NCBI GenBank assembly: GCA_001931875.2
Contig: MSJH02000837.1
Span: forward strand, 1 to 64,000
Direction: 5' to 3'
Source of the DNA: Byssochlamys sp. IMV 00236
Taxonomy: Eukaryota; Ascomycota; Eurotiomycetes; Eurotiales; Thermoascaceae
DNA: 64,000 bases
The translations under genes were made by a program, and so were the position numbers. Positions 12,101-25,200 of the stretch are shown here, one piece after another; positions within the stretch are counted from its first letter, which is position 1, and the number at the start of each line of letters is the position of its first letter. The notes below the pieces were generated by a model. It was not told the origin of the DNA. It ran no database searches and saw only the letters and a program-made list of their open reading frames with translations.

Positions 12101-15090
12101 ATATCGAGCATAATAAAATAATAATCTATAAAGGCAGGGTAGTTATAAATATCTATAGGCTAAACTATATTATTAAACCTAATACTTACCCCCTTCTACT
12201 ACAAGAGGAGATTATTACACTTATAATAAGAAAACGCTTTATTTCAGTATTTAACGCAATATTCTTCTAATATTAATAACATATCTAATATAACTACAGG
12301 AACCGCCTTTTAGTTATATCCTATAGAGGACAGGAGATTTTTAACATTACTATTATAGGCTTTTGCAATATGCTAATATATATCTAATACTAAATAAATT
12401 ACTACCTGTGTACTTTCTATAAATTTATAAGGATATATATTAATAATACTGTAGTCGCCTCTAATACAATTAGTAATTACTATATATATCTCTATAAGGT
12501 CTTTGAGAAAATACAGGAACTAAATATTAGGCTTAACCTTAAAAAGTTTTTTATAAGATTTCCCTCTATATAGCTACTGGGTCGCTATATTAACTTATTA
12601 GGAATAAGTACCATCAGTAAGAAGGTAAAGGCTATAGTTAATATTCTATTTTCTTATACAGCTTAAGCCTTAGAGTTATACCTTAGCTTAACAAGATAAT
12701 TCAGGCAGTATATCTCTTAGTATACTAAGATTATACAGCCGCTTTAAGATTAAAAGATAGTACTCTTTAGCAAAGCCCTTATAAAGGGTAAAATATAGTA
12801 GAGTTTTATAAAGAATACAATCCTAGCTATACCCTTATAAGCTAAGATAGATACTTATAATACTATTTAAAAGCACTTTAGCAATCTATTCTTTCTTATA
12901 TATTATAACCTGAAGCGCTAGCTCTATTTTAATATTAACACTAGCGTCTCTAGCTTTAGTATTATACTATACTATCTTTATAGTAATACTAAGGCTTAAC
13001 TAGATAGTTGCTATCTCTCCGCAGTTTATAAACCTCTTAAAGCTATATCTAACTAATTAAAAATTTAGCTAATTATATTTCTCTTAAAGCAGCTTAATAC
13101 AGCTAAAAAGAGATATTAGCTAATAAAAATAGAGGTAGTATATTTAATATAAGCACTACACAAAATATGCTATATTATTAAAACCTGTTAGAAGCCGCTA
13201 ATTATTTTTATAGACTATAGTACTATAATTATAATTGCTAAACAAATATCTCTTTAATTAATATCTATAGATTAAACTAACCTATATCTTGTCTTAGCAT
13301 TGCAATATATACAGAGATTCAGCCTTATACTTATATATAAGCTAGAATACAACAATATTATTATAGACACGCTGTTATATCTTAAATTACCTTCTATTAA
13401 GCTAAATGCCCCTATATTAGAGAATATTAGATATTATTCGGCCACTATATTTCTTAAGACTATATATGCTGGTAATGCTAACAATAAGCTATAATATAAT
13501 ATAACTCTTATTAAATTATCAAAGAAGTTTAAGACTTAATTAGAGAACAGCTATAAAACTAATCCTTACTAGTCTAAAGTCCTTACTATATTATAAAATA
13601 ATATAAACTCTATATATCTCCCTTTTACAATTTATAATAAACTCCTTTATATAGTTAATATTAATAACACGCAATATCTTTGCGTACTACAGTTAGTCCT
13701 CAAGGATATTCTTAAAATGGCTTATAATAGCATAGGATACCCTGGATATTACTAGACAGTTACTAATATTTATAACTTTATAATTTATAGACTTACAAAG
13801 TAAATTAAAGCATATATTAAGCATTACTATTTATACCAAATAAACTAGATGCATTATTATACACCTTATAGCAGCTATCAGCCTATCCTTATGCTAAATA
13901 TCCCTTTTCATACAATTATTATAGACTTTATTATGGGATTGCCAGATATAGGGCTATATAACTAAATCTTAACTATTACTTGTAAATATATAAAGCGGGT
14001 TATATTTATATTAAGATAAGATATATAAACAGCCAAAGACTAGGCATTAGCATTATTTAAATAACTCTAGATTAATAATTAGGGTATTCTATTAATAATC
14101 CTATTAAATTATAATTTAAAGTTTCTATTAGATCTATAAAAAGGCCTATTTAAGCATCTTAATACTAAGTTACTCTATTTAACAGCGTACTATTCGCAGA
14201 TAGATAAACAGTTAGAGTAAATAAATTAAACAGCTAAGATTACTCTACAGTACTACTTAACTGCTTTAGAAAATATTATAGCTTAGCCTAAGATTCTACT
14301 ATTAATACAATTAATATTAAACTTTAGCCCATTATTTACTATAACAAGATCCCTATATAACTTAATATATAATACTTAATTAGGTAACGCTATAAACCTC
14401 TACAACAGGGAAATCTAAGATTTTACCTCATAACTTAATATATATAAAGCACTCCGCTTAGCTGTTATAGACGCTAAGCGCGTATATAATAAAAATTACC
14501 GGCTAATCTATTTTGCCCCCAGTAATAAGGTCTTACTAAAGTTATACTATAGATATAATATCCTTAGTATAGCTATTCTCAGAAGGAAGTTATTAGCATA
14601 ATATATAAAACTACTCACAATTAAGCGCAGGATTAGATATCTTATATACTAGCTAGATATCCCAGCTTATTAGAAATGCTACAATATCTTCTCTATTACT
14701 TATCTAGAGCTATACTATATAAATAATCCTTTTAAATATCTTATATCCTCCAATAATATACTACCGCTGTATATTAATATAGAGGATACTAGTATTAATT
14801 ATTATAAGATTAAAACACTATTTAACTATTATATCCGGCGAGTTTAAGGCAAGACTATTATTAAGTATCTAGTCTGCTAGAAGGGATATAGTGCTTATTA
14901 CAATATATAGTATTATCTTAAGGACCTGGTTAATACTCAAGAATTTATCCAGAAATATAACCAGTATCTTAAACTATTAGCTAAACTATAGAAGCGCGGG
15001 AGACCCTATAAATAATATTAATTACTATAAACTAGGCGCAGGAGGAGACAAATTATAGGAATATCTAACTATATCTTATACTATATCTGC
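9100..15090 (+). pseudogene. G5 gag-pol remnant
   Basis: Dead polyprotein. A gag-like frame runs from about 9,110 (VANINNIINTTNPAISPALP) to about 10,450. Reverse transcriptase is at about 12,100-12,720: KPNTYPLL, then the catalytic box as IYINNTVVAS (DD changed to NN), then LLGRYINLLGIS. RNase H occupies about 12,900-13,500; its end remains as an open 64-codon frame at 13,300-13,494 (YIQRFSLILIYKLEYNNIII). Integrase core is at about 13,920-14,220 (IIIDFIMGLPDIGLYN). A chromodomain lies at about 14,800-14,965 (TIIKYLVC*KGYSAYYNI). Stops sit at Gln, Arg and Trp positions. The domain set assigns it to chromoviruses. Confidence 0.88.
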
Positions 15091-15136
15091 ACATATATTT
15101 CTATACTCTATTATTAAGGACGATAACATTTTTCTT

Positions 15137-15144
15137 AAAGGAGG
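15137..15144 (+). other. G5 polypurine tract
   Basis: The octamer aaaggagg lies five bases before the 3' LTR, where reverse transcription of an LTR element starts its plus strand. Confidence 0.75.
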
Positions 15145-15149
15145 CATAT

Positions 15150-15305
15150 TAACATAGACACGGGCATATAATACTACCTTAGCATCGCCCTTAATAGGGC
15201 ATAAAGGTGCAAGGTGCAGGAGCCTCAGGCCAACGACTTAGCTATATAGTCACTTCCTTATATAGCTAATAGAAGGACAACTTCTTTATCCCCTATACTA
15301 TAACA
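15150..15305 (+). repeat. G5 3' LTR
   Basis: Begins taacatagacacgggca and ends ctatactataaca; equal in length to the 5' LTR. Followed at 15,306-15,310 by gtaag, the second copy of the target-site duplication, after which repeat R1 copy B resumes. Confidence 0.9.
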
Positions 15306-15310
15306 GTAAG

Positions 15311-15952
15311 AGATAAGAAAATAATTATTAAGAATTAGAATTCTAATCTTATAATATTATATAAATAATATTTTTAATTTATATAACTTCTTAACGCTTT
15401 ATTATAAAGGTAATAAGAAGCTCTTTTATTTATTATATTATAAACCTCTATAAAGCTATACTTTATATTCGATATAATAACTTTATAATAGCTTAAAAAT
15501 AAGCCTTTAAAAAAGGGAGAGATATTATTATACCTTTAGCTTCTTACTAGAGTATAAGCTTATAGAATTATAATAAAGCCTTAAATCTAAATATAATACT
15601 AAGGTAATTAATTAAACCTTATACTTTTTATTTTTAAGATTTATATAAGATAAAGCTAAGAAGTACTTAAGGTTTAAAATATAAATAAGCTTTAAATTAC
15701 TATTTTATTAAAAGCTAGTAATTTATTCTAATATAATATATACTTTATTATTTTTTTATTTATATAGACTCTTTATTATTAAATCTCTTTAATATAAACC
15801 TTTCTTTATATTAATTAAACCCTTTACCTTAATAATTAACCCTTTATCTTATTAGTAGACTCTTCTCTAAGCTAAGTATATAAAGCTATTATTTCTCTTA
15901 CTATAATTACTAGTAGAGTAATTTATTAATAATCTCTAAGAACCTCTATTTC
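15311..15952. repeat. Repeat R1, copy B, right part
   Basis: Continuation of copy B after the G5 insertion (agataagaaaataattatta onward), colinear with 6,046-6,697 of copy A down to aatctctaagaacctctatt. Together with the left part it gives about 1.78 kb, the length of copy A. Confidence 0.85.
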
Positions 15953-17800
15953 TTATAATTTAGCCTATTAAAGAGATTATTCTACTTATTAAAAAAATAG
16001 CTTTACTTATTAAATAAAATTAGTTAAGTTTTTTTATTATATTTAATAAGCTAAAATATTTACTTAATATTAAAGACTTATTAAATATAGTTTACTTATT
16101 TAATAATTTAATATAGTTTATCTTATAAGCCTTAAACTATAAAGCTAATTATTAAAAAAAATATTTATATTATAGAGACTATTTATATATTTTTAATTAT
16201 AATAAGCTAAGAGCTTATTTATTATAAGAATATTATAATAAGTATATATTTAAATATTTTAAAAAATATAAGCTTTATAATTTAATCTTATAAAAATATT
16301 ATTAGCTAAATATATACTAATATATAAATTACTAGACTTAAAATTACTATACTTATTATTATATTATACCTTTAAATAAAGGCTATTAAAGAATTTTATA
16401 CTAGCTCTTTATCTTTAAATACTTTTAGTAAGATATTTTAATAGATTTTATTATTAGATTTATATTCTATTAAGATTATAATATTATACTAGTTATTATA
16501 GACTAACTTATAAAGATAAAGTATTTTATTCTTTATTAAGCTATTTATAATATTAAAGAAATAGCGTAATTATATATTTACTATATATAAAAGCTTTATA
16601 GGTTATTAAAGACTATAGTTTTTAATTAAAGTCTTTAGTTTATTACTATTTTTTAATAATATTTAACTTAATATTTAGATATTATAAATCTATTATTTAT
16701 TACTTATTATCTTAAGATTAATAATTAAATTAAAAGGATAAATATTATCTTAAAATAATACTTATATATTTATATTAATTATTTATAAGATAATTAAATT
16801 AATTAATTATTTTTAGCTAAGTTTATATTAAACTCTTATTATTTTAAGAATATTAAAATATTACTCTTTTTTACTAATTATAAGTTCTATTTATATATAA
16901 GATTTAAGCTTATTTAGCTTATAAACTAGCCTACTATTAAAGATATTAAAGCCTTTATTAAAAAAATATAAGATATTATAAATTATATTTATACTTAAAT
17001 TTATATTATTTAAGCCTATTATAAAGAATAAATTAATTATTATTAAATATTAGCTTACTACTATTATATAAGATAGTTTATTTAATTAAATACTTAGAAT
17101 ATTTATATTTAATATCTTTAGAAGAAGCTTAATTAAAAGAATCTTAGCTTATTTTATATTATTAAGATTATTAGCCTATATATTTATTAGCTTAACTTAT
17201 TTATCTTAATATATATTTATCTTATATTTAATATTAGCTTACTTTACTCTATTATTAAAGATCTTATACTTAAATAAAGATAATTTTTACTATTACTTAT
17301 TAGAATTAATAGTCTTAAAAAATAAGTTATTAAAAATATTTTAAACTCTTAATAAAAATACTATAGCTATAAAGATCTTTAATTAAAATATATTATTAAG
17401 TAAATAAATTATAATAATTTAATTAAAGAGCTTATATATTACTTATAGTATATTTAATAAATTATTATAAATTTTTACTATCGCTATTTAAATAAGTTAA
17501 AGCTAAGAAATAATTTTAATAGAGCTTAATCTTAAAAAGAGAAGTATTAGTATAATAGTAGTATAGAAAATAAGTTATTTAAAGAGATTTATTAGCTAAT
17601 ACTTACTTAATTTAAAAGAGTAAAGCTTAAGCTTTTTTAAATTATATAAGGAACTATATAATCTTATAAAAATATCTTTAATATATAGCTTAATCTAGAT
17701 TTAAGCTCTTTAAGCTATATTTTATTTACTAAGCTTATTTATAATAGCTTATTTTAGTTTAAATTAACTAGATAAAGATTCTATAGTTAATTCTAGTATT
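15953..17800 (+). mobile_element. Ty3/gypsy fragment G2 (integrase and 3' part of pol)
   Basis: A plus-strand gypsy fragment lacking reverse transcriptase. The end of RNase H or the integrase zinc-binding region reads through about 16,000-16,370. The integrase core starts near 16,430 with ILIDFIIRF, then YNIILVIID and IKYFIL, and continues through AKFILNSYYF (near 16,815) and FFTNYKFYLY. A region like the post-integrase linker extends to about 17,450. The left end abuts R1 copy B, so the 5' two-thirds is missing. The right end is unclear because a minus-strand gypsy integrase starts nearby (tail to tail). Strongly RIP-mutated. I saw no LTR. Confidence 0.7.
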
Positions 17801-18490
17801 AACTACTTTACTCTATTTATTTTAATTTACTTCTTAAGCCTATATCTTAATAAATATATTATATTTACTAAATATATATTAAAGTAATAAGTATATTATA
17901 TTAATTACTATTATATTTATTTTTATTAATATTATATAAGTATATTTTATTAATTTATTTATTACTATAAAATAATATTATATATAATTTTATTTATTAT
18001 TAACTTTAATAGTTATATAATAAATACTTTATTACTTTATTTCTTTAATAAATATTATACTCCTTAAGATATTTATATATTATTTATTATATATTTAAAA
18101 AATAAAAGTTTCTTAATATTAATTCTTCTATTTTTTTTACTTTAAAATATTTCTTTATTAATAGCTTATAATATTTCTTAATTATTTTATTTCTTACTAT
18201 AAATAGTATATATACTAATTTATAATAATAGATTAATTTATTTTCTTTTATTATTTTATTAGTCTTTTCTTTAATTAAAGTTTTTATTTTTAATTATTTC
18301 TTACTATATATATTATATTAACTTATTATCTTAACTCTTTATTATTATTATAGCTATTAATCTTATTATTTAATAGTTATATATAATTATTTTATTTTTT
18401 ATTTTTCTTAATAATACTAGTTTTATAATTTCTTTTTATAATTTAGCCTTTTATTAAGTATATTTACTTATTTTATTTTTTATTATAATA
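17800..18490 (-). pseudogene. Gypsy element G3, integrase piece (piece 4, 3'-most)
   Basis: On the minus strand the integrase N-terminal region reads LVYILFIVRNKIIKKYY near 18,150-18,230, and the catalytic core reads IVINKLIKIYLYNINKN near 17,935-17,985, equivalent to the VVxDRLTK box of gypsy integrases. It joins in orientation and order to the RNase H end at 30,627; Copia-1 separates them, and the pentamer taata (18,486-18,490 and 30,622-30,626) is the duplicated target. The left limit, against G2, is approximate. Confidence 0.7.
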
Positions 18491-18764
18491 TGTTATAAAA
18501 TAATAGTTAAAACTAGTAGGTTCTAATATAACTAAAATTTTACTTTAAGGAAATCTTTAAGAATAATTTTACTTTAGTAAAATTAAGTAGCTTAGAGAAA
18601 CTATTTCTTAAGCTTTATTTAAAATCTATTATTCTAATTAAGAATATAAGAATATACTTTATATTTACTATATATGCTAATATTTTTTCTTCTTAAATAT
18701 TATTAGCTCTTTAAGCTATTAGATTAGTTTAAGGAATTATATTTAAACCTATTTTTTTTTAATT
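18491..18764 (+). repeat. Copia-1 5' LTR
   Basis: Starts tgttataaaataatagtt and ends in a T run followed by aatt (aact in the 3' copy). It has long colinear identity with 30,349-30,621 and, reverse-complemented, with 33,567-33,903, 49,158-49,466 and 59,893-60,165. The preceding taata is the target duplication. Confidence 0.9.
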
Positions 18765-18782
18765 AGTTATAAGCTTAGGTTT
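18765..18782 (+). other. Copia-1 primer-binding site, half-tRNA type
   Basis: Directly after the LTR the sequence reads agttataagcttaggttt. The Copia-2 equivalent (minus strand, 49,140-49,157) is aattataagcccgggttt. Undoing G-to-A RIP gives GTTATGAGCCCGGG, which reads as the complement of the anticodon stem-loop of a fungal initiator tRNA-Met (GGGCTCATAAC), not its 3' CCA end. Drosophila copia and yeast Ty5 are known to prime from such internal half-tRNA fragments. The match was made from memory of the tRNA. Confidence 0.6.
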
Positions 18783-18939
18783 ATAATAATTTAGGAGAAA
18801 TAGCTATATAGTAAAAACTATTCTATTTTAAATATTTAAGTTTAAACTAGTAATAATAAGTTACTCTTATATAAGAGAACTTATAATAAGACTGTTTTAA
18901 TACTATATTAGGTACTAAATCTAATAGAGGTTAGATCTT

Positions 18940-21683
18940 ATTAAAGGTTAAAATCTTAACCTATTATTATTATATTTTTAATAGATAATATTAAAAATAA
19001 GAAAGGAAAACTTATTTTTACCCTTTTAAAGAAGAACTATAAGAAATAGTTTATTTATATAAAAAGATAGTTTATTAGTAAAGATTATTAAAGAGTTATT
19101 AAGTTTATTAAAAAGCTATATAATAACTAGTTTAATAAGGCTAATATAATTACTTAATACTAGATTATTAAATATTTATCTAAAGATAATTAAGATAAAT
19201 TTATTAACTTTAATAATATATATATATTATAAGAGGCTCTATAAGTAAAATATATAAAAACTTTTCTTAATTAAAAGCATTAACTTATTTAATTATTTAT
19301 ATATTTTTAAATAACTCCTAGATAAATAATCTTAAATACTTAGAGTTAATTATAATAGATAGAAAAGAGAATTATAGTATTTAATAATATAATATCTTTT
19401 TTAGCTAAATTTAAGGCTAGAATATAATAATTATTTTTAATACTGCTTAAAGAATATACTATAATTAAGGCAGTAATTAATATATATAAGAATTTAAAGG
19501 TAGATAATATTCTAGCTATTTTAAAAGAAATAAAGACTTAACTTTAAATAAAACTAACTACTATATTTTTAATAAAAAATAAGTAAATCCCTATTAAATA
19601 TTATATCTGCAAGGAAGATTATTATATTAAAGATTATTTATTCTTATCTATTATTTAAAGAAGTATAAGAAATAGTTAAAAATAGAAAAAATAGTCTTTT
19701 AAGTAAATATTTAATAATCTTATTATTTAAGATAAAATAATAATAAAGATAATTAATAAAATTTATAAGGAAATTTAATTCTTAAAGAATAAAAGATTAA
19801 AAGATAAGAAATATAGAGTATATAATATAAAAGAAACTTTAAATATTAGAAAGAGTTAATTTTAATTAAAATCTTTAGCTTTAGTTATTTTTAATAACTA
19901 AGTCTTATATAAGATTATTTATCTTTTAAAAGATATTATTAATAAGAATTTATTTTAATAGTATATAAATAGTAATATTAGTTTATATATAATTAATAAA
20001 AACTATTATTTTAAAGAATTACTAATTTAAATTTAATAAAGATATATTTATATAAGCAGAGAAACCCTATATTTAAAATATATAGAAATAGCTATTTTAA
20101 GAGATAAGAATAAGAAGATATTAGACTTAGAAAATATACTATTTATATTAAACCTTAGGGTAAATCTCTTATTAACTAAGATATTTTACTAATAGTTAAA
20201 TATATATAAGTGCTTTAATAAAAAAATAATATCTATATTAAATAAGTTAGATAAGGTTATAATTTAAAGTACTATTAAATATAGAGTTTATATTATTAAA
20301 AGAGTTTTCTTAGACTAAATATTTAAGTTATAGTATATACCTATTATATTACTACTTATTAAAAATATTCTTAATATTATAATTATAGACTAAAAAAAAG
20401 AATTTTATTAAAATAAAATTAAGAAAAAAGAAAGATTTTATTAAAATAAAATTAAAGAGAAGTATTAATTATAGTATAAGAGAATTAACTATCTTAAACC
20501 TAAAAAGATTAAAAATTTATATAATTTAATTATATTAAAGAAGCCTATTAAAGTAATAATAGACTATTAATATATAATATATACTATAACTAATATTAAA
20601 AATAAGAGAAAGACTATTAGTATATAAAAGGCTAATATCCTTAAACTTATTTATATAGATATATATAGTTAAATACTAAAGTTTAAGAATAAATATATTT
20701 ACTTTTTAATAATTATAGATAACTTTTTAAAAAAAATATAGGTATTTCTAATAAAAGCTAAATCTAATATTACTCTTATTTTAAATAAATAGAAGAGAGA
20801 GATTAAAAGAGTAATAAGTCTTTAAATTCTTAATATATAATTAAATAATATATTAAAACTTAAGAATCTTTTTAAGATTTAAAAAAAATAGTTTAATATT
20901 TATTATAAACTAATAGTTCTATATATATTAATATAAAATAAAGCTATAGAATAAGTATATTAAATTATTAAAAAAGAATAAGAGCTATATTTAAAAATTT
21001 AAATTTTTTAATTAAATTATAGGTAAAGATAGCTTAAACTAATATATATATTAGAAATAAAGTATTAAATAAACTAATAGTTAATAGGGTTTAGATATTA
21101 TTAGAGAAAGCCTTATTAAAGTTAAGCTATTAATTAATTATTTAAAAGTATAAAGATATTAAATAGTATTGTATATAAACTTAAAATCTTTATTATAAGA
21201 TATATAGAGAGATAAGTTAATAAATTAAGGTAAAATTTATATTTTTATAAAATATATTAAGGGAATAAATAAATAATAGAAAGTTTAAGCTTTAAATATA
21301 AAAAAGACTATTAAAACTTATTAAGCTAAGTTTTTTAAGAATAAATTAAAAAGAAATTTAAATCTTAAAATTCTTTAAAGATTATTGCTAAATATAGTAT
21401 TAATAAAAAATTTAAAAGATTAACTAATAACTTAGCCTATTATCTTAAGTATATATATATTTTTAAGTAAAAAGAAAAATAGTATTAATAATTAAGAGAA
21501 GAGCTATAAGAAAGTTCTAGTTTTTCTCTAAAAAAAAAAGAAGCTTTTTATTAAAAAGAAATAGAAATATTTTATTATAATAAACTTATAAAATAAAAGA
21601 AGATATTTAATTATCTTTACTTTAATAATTTAAATAATTATAAAGATTTATAAATAAACTCTCTATTTTTACTAAGTAAGTAA
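18940..21683 (+). pseudogene. Copia-1 gag, protease and integrase remnant
   Basis: A zinc knuckle is readable near 19,590-19,640 (IKYYICKEDYYIKDY). Integrase follows from about 20,560: near 20,640-20,750 the core reads LIYIDIYS and then YFLIIIDNFLKKI*VF, the copia arrangement of the first catalytic Asp and the region after it. The frame is broken by TAA and TAG at Gln codons. The region ends at the insertion point of the 6.8 kb transposon, whose left 9-bp duplication starts at 21,684. RT lies on the other side, from 28,527. Confidence 0.82.
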
Positions 21684-21692
21684 GTTATATCT

Positions 21693-21752
21693 GGGCATAT
21701 ACCTCGGCCCAGCTAGGGCCGAGCTCAGCCTACCCTAGAGCTCATTCTTGGC
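21693..21752 (+). repeat. Left terminal inverted repeat of the 6.8 kb element
   Basis: GC-rich, with repeated GAGCTCAGCC-like words, against an AT-rich background. Pairs with 28,455-28,517 in inverted orientation and with both ends of the MITE at 42,748-43,265. The first bases, GGGCATATACC, also resemble the motif dispersed through the element. Confidence 0.85.
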
Positions 21753-22299
21753 TGGGTTGAGCTTAACCCACCTTATGCATAGATTAAGTATAAGCTCGGT
21801 ATAAGCCGATTGCATAATTAATATAAGGTTAGCCTATTTAAGGATTAATAATAATATTTATATAATAAAACTCTTTAGAATTTGCAATATATATATATAT
21901 AATAGCTAATATAAAGCTAAATACTATTACTTTTTCTCTAAATACCTAAAAATAGCTGAGAATTAAGTAACTATAACTAATAGCCAAATTAATAATATTC
22001 TTAGTTAATAGCTATATAATATTTCTATCTAGGTATATTAATATAATTCTTATAGAGGCCTAATAAATGCTAAATATATATTTAATATCTATTATATTTA
22101 GACTAAATACTGACTTATTATAGAGTAAACTTATGCAGAACTATAATCTTTATAAAGTATATTTAAACTAGTTTAAGGATATAATAAGTAATTAAAGCAG
22201 TATCTATTCTTATATAGAAAGTAAAGATAAAAAATTTAAGATATATCCTAAATTTCCTTTTTATATAAGATTTAATTAGATATATTTTTTTTATATAAG

Positions 22300-25200
22300 T
22301 TCTAGCGGGGTATATGCTAAGTATATCTAAGAGGCTATTTTTTTTATAGGCATTATTATTAGCCGCGGTAGTATCTCTAAGATTACAGTTAATAATATTT
22401 AGGATAAGTTATTTATTCTTAAATATCTAACAACTTATTTTAGTAGTATCTTATATTTTATCTACTAAAAGAATCTTTTACTTTATAACTATTTTAGTAT
22501 AAATATCTATTAAATATTTTAACAACTTTTATTAAAAGTATATTTATATCTTATCTTAAGCAGATATTTAATATATTATAAGTATATGCTAAGTATAGTT
22601 TAGATCTAGTTTAGGCTTTATACTTAAGGCGATTATAAGACCCTATCTCTCCCACTTTTTTAAAAGGATAAAAAGGATAAAATTTAAAATAAGGTATATT
22701 ATTAGGTATATAAATGCAGCGGCATTAAATATTATAAATATATACTAGAGCATATACTTAGATAACGCCATAAATATAGCTATATTAAACCAAATATCTT
22801 CAAAACGCTTTATAAAGAAGTAGGCTATATATCTGATACTACTTCTGCTAGTGAATTTTTTAAAAAAGAAATTAAAAATTAATATAATAGATTTTTTTAT
22901 TTTTAGAATTAACAATTAATAGGGTATTATTTTTATCCAGAAAGTAAAATATAGGTATATTTAAATTAAACTCTAGTAATCTTTAAATAGTATAAAATAA
23001 GTTTAATTCTATATTTAATCTTAGCATATACTAAATATATCTTTAGCTACCAGTTACCTTTATTAATTGCCTGTTAGCAAGTGATTTTAAATTATAGCAT
23101 ACTATATAAGCTATCTCTATATATATAGCTTAAATTTATATACTTTATCTGCATATTTTAGTAGCTTATAGGATATATAGTACTAATACTCCTATTTAAT
23201 CTACTTATACCTATATTAACTATATTATTTTAAGGTGTATAACTTGCGGTAGATATTTGCTCTATATATATTAGGTATATGCTAATTATAGGTCTAGGAT
23301 TCGACTATTTTTAAGATATATCCAAAGTCCTATATAAAGAATATGATATTTTAATTAATATTTTTGTTCTTTATAATTAAGATTATTTTTCTTTTATCCT
23401 TCTTATTTATTAAGAAGATTATATATATTTTCCTCTGTTACTAACTAAGTTGAGTTAAAATTTTATTTAAGAATTTATAGATCTAATTAATTAAGGAGAT
23501 GTTCTTACTATAACTGTGTATATATTATATATATCTTAAGCCTGTATTCTGCATATGCTGACCAGATATTTATAGACAAATTTTTAATATCTTCTGAAAT
23601 ATATATGTTTAAGTAAAAGTATTAAGGTCAAGCTCTAAATTTAATTAGAGCTTCTTTAAATATTAAGGATAAAATTACTTATTTAATTTAAAAACAAAAA
23701 CTTCTGCAATACTTATTTAGTTTAGATATTGCTAGTTAGAATCTATTCTTACTATATATTTTGCATATACTAATACTATATAGGGGTTATATAAGAGTAT
23801 AAGTTTGATTAATGCAGAAAAAGTAATAAACAATAAATTTACGCAGTTAATATTAGTGAAACTAGAGAATATATTATTATTTATTATATAAATACTTAAG
23901 TAAAAGCATTTATAAAAGCTAAATATCTTGAAATAGATTTAGCTTACAAGATAGTATTTAAAAATGCAAATATCTTTTTAATCTTAAGCTGGAATTCCGA
24001 AGCTAAATATATATTTAACTTCTTCTTATTATATATTTAGCATATACTAATTTTATATTAGGGATTAATATCTATTGCTATACTTTTGTCTCTTTATAAA
24101 CTTATTACATATATTTTCGAATATTTAAATTACTATTTTAAATATTATTATAAGCTGTATATTAATATATTTAATAGGCATATATTTTAAATAGAGAAGG
24201 GATACGGACTATTACTATAGATATATATAAGAAATAAATATCTAGTTAATATTATCTCAATAGATGTAGAGTATATATTAAGTATATTTAGGCTTTAGTA
24301 ACTATTTATATTCTATTTATCCTTCCCTTAACTGGTAAGAATATCTTAAGCATATATTTATCTTTTACTAAACATATATTAAACATAATTTCTATAAGAA
24401 GTTTAAAAGATTTTATCCCTTTATCTATTAACTAAAATATCTATAGGATCTATATTCTTACTAAAAAATCCTTTAAACTATATACTAATAAGGTAAGAAA
24501 TATCTAGATACTAAAAAATAGCTTTAAAGCAAAATAAAACTATAGATTCTTATTGTATTATTATAAGAAATATTAAAAATCCCTTTTAAATAATAGAGTT
24601 ATGCTTAAAAGTATATTAGATTATCTGAAAGTAGTTACTTTTAAGATAATTATAATATAGGGAGAAACCTATCTTTATTAGGGGCTATTTAATAGTATAT
24701 TTATACTTAGTATATGCTTAGTATCTATCTAGCATAGATTAAATACTAATAAGGCTAATTTGTATTTAGTCTATAATAATATATAGAAGATATTATTAAA
24801 TAATAAGAGCTTTTTAACTATAATATTAATAATACATAGCGAAATTATAGTAATACTATATAAATCTCCCAATAGATATAGAGAAATAATAAGATAAAAG
24901 TTTAATATACCTTTAAATATATGCTGAATATATCTTTTAGACTAACAGAATTGAAGAGCTGCTAATTATTAAATAAATTGATCTTATTTACTATTTAATC
25001 CTAATAATCCCTATAATATATTTTTAGATAATAGTAATAATTAATTTTCTAATAAAGATACTAATTTTAAGGTTATTTTAATATTTTTATCTAAACCTTC
25101 TGCTGAATATATACTAGCTAAAGATAAAATATCTATAGAGTATATACTAAGTAAAGATTAAGGAAGGGGTCGATCTAAAGGTTCTAGTTATTATTAGAGC

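Larger units (their letters stand above)
7837..15305 (+). mobile_element. Complete Ty3/gypsy chromovirus G5, nested in R1 copy B
   Basis: A full-length 7.5 kb LTR retrotransposon. Direct 156-bp LTRs (7,837-7,992 and 15,150-15,305) are flanked by the 5-bp duplication gtaag (7,832-7,836 and 15,306-15,310). A primer-binding site starting TGGTAGC follows the 5' LTR, and a purine tract aaaggagg precedes the 3' LTR. The LTRs differ at about 12 positions, every one a transition, and the interior keeps many CA and TG dinucleotides. It was therefore RIP-mutated less than its surroundings and is one of the younger insertions. Confidence 0.93.

Noticed and set aside
13300..13494. 64-codon open frame as an independent small gene
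   Set aside because: It is the surviving end of RNase H in the G5 pol gene, in the same frame as the domains on both sides.
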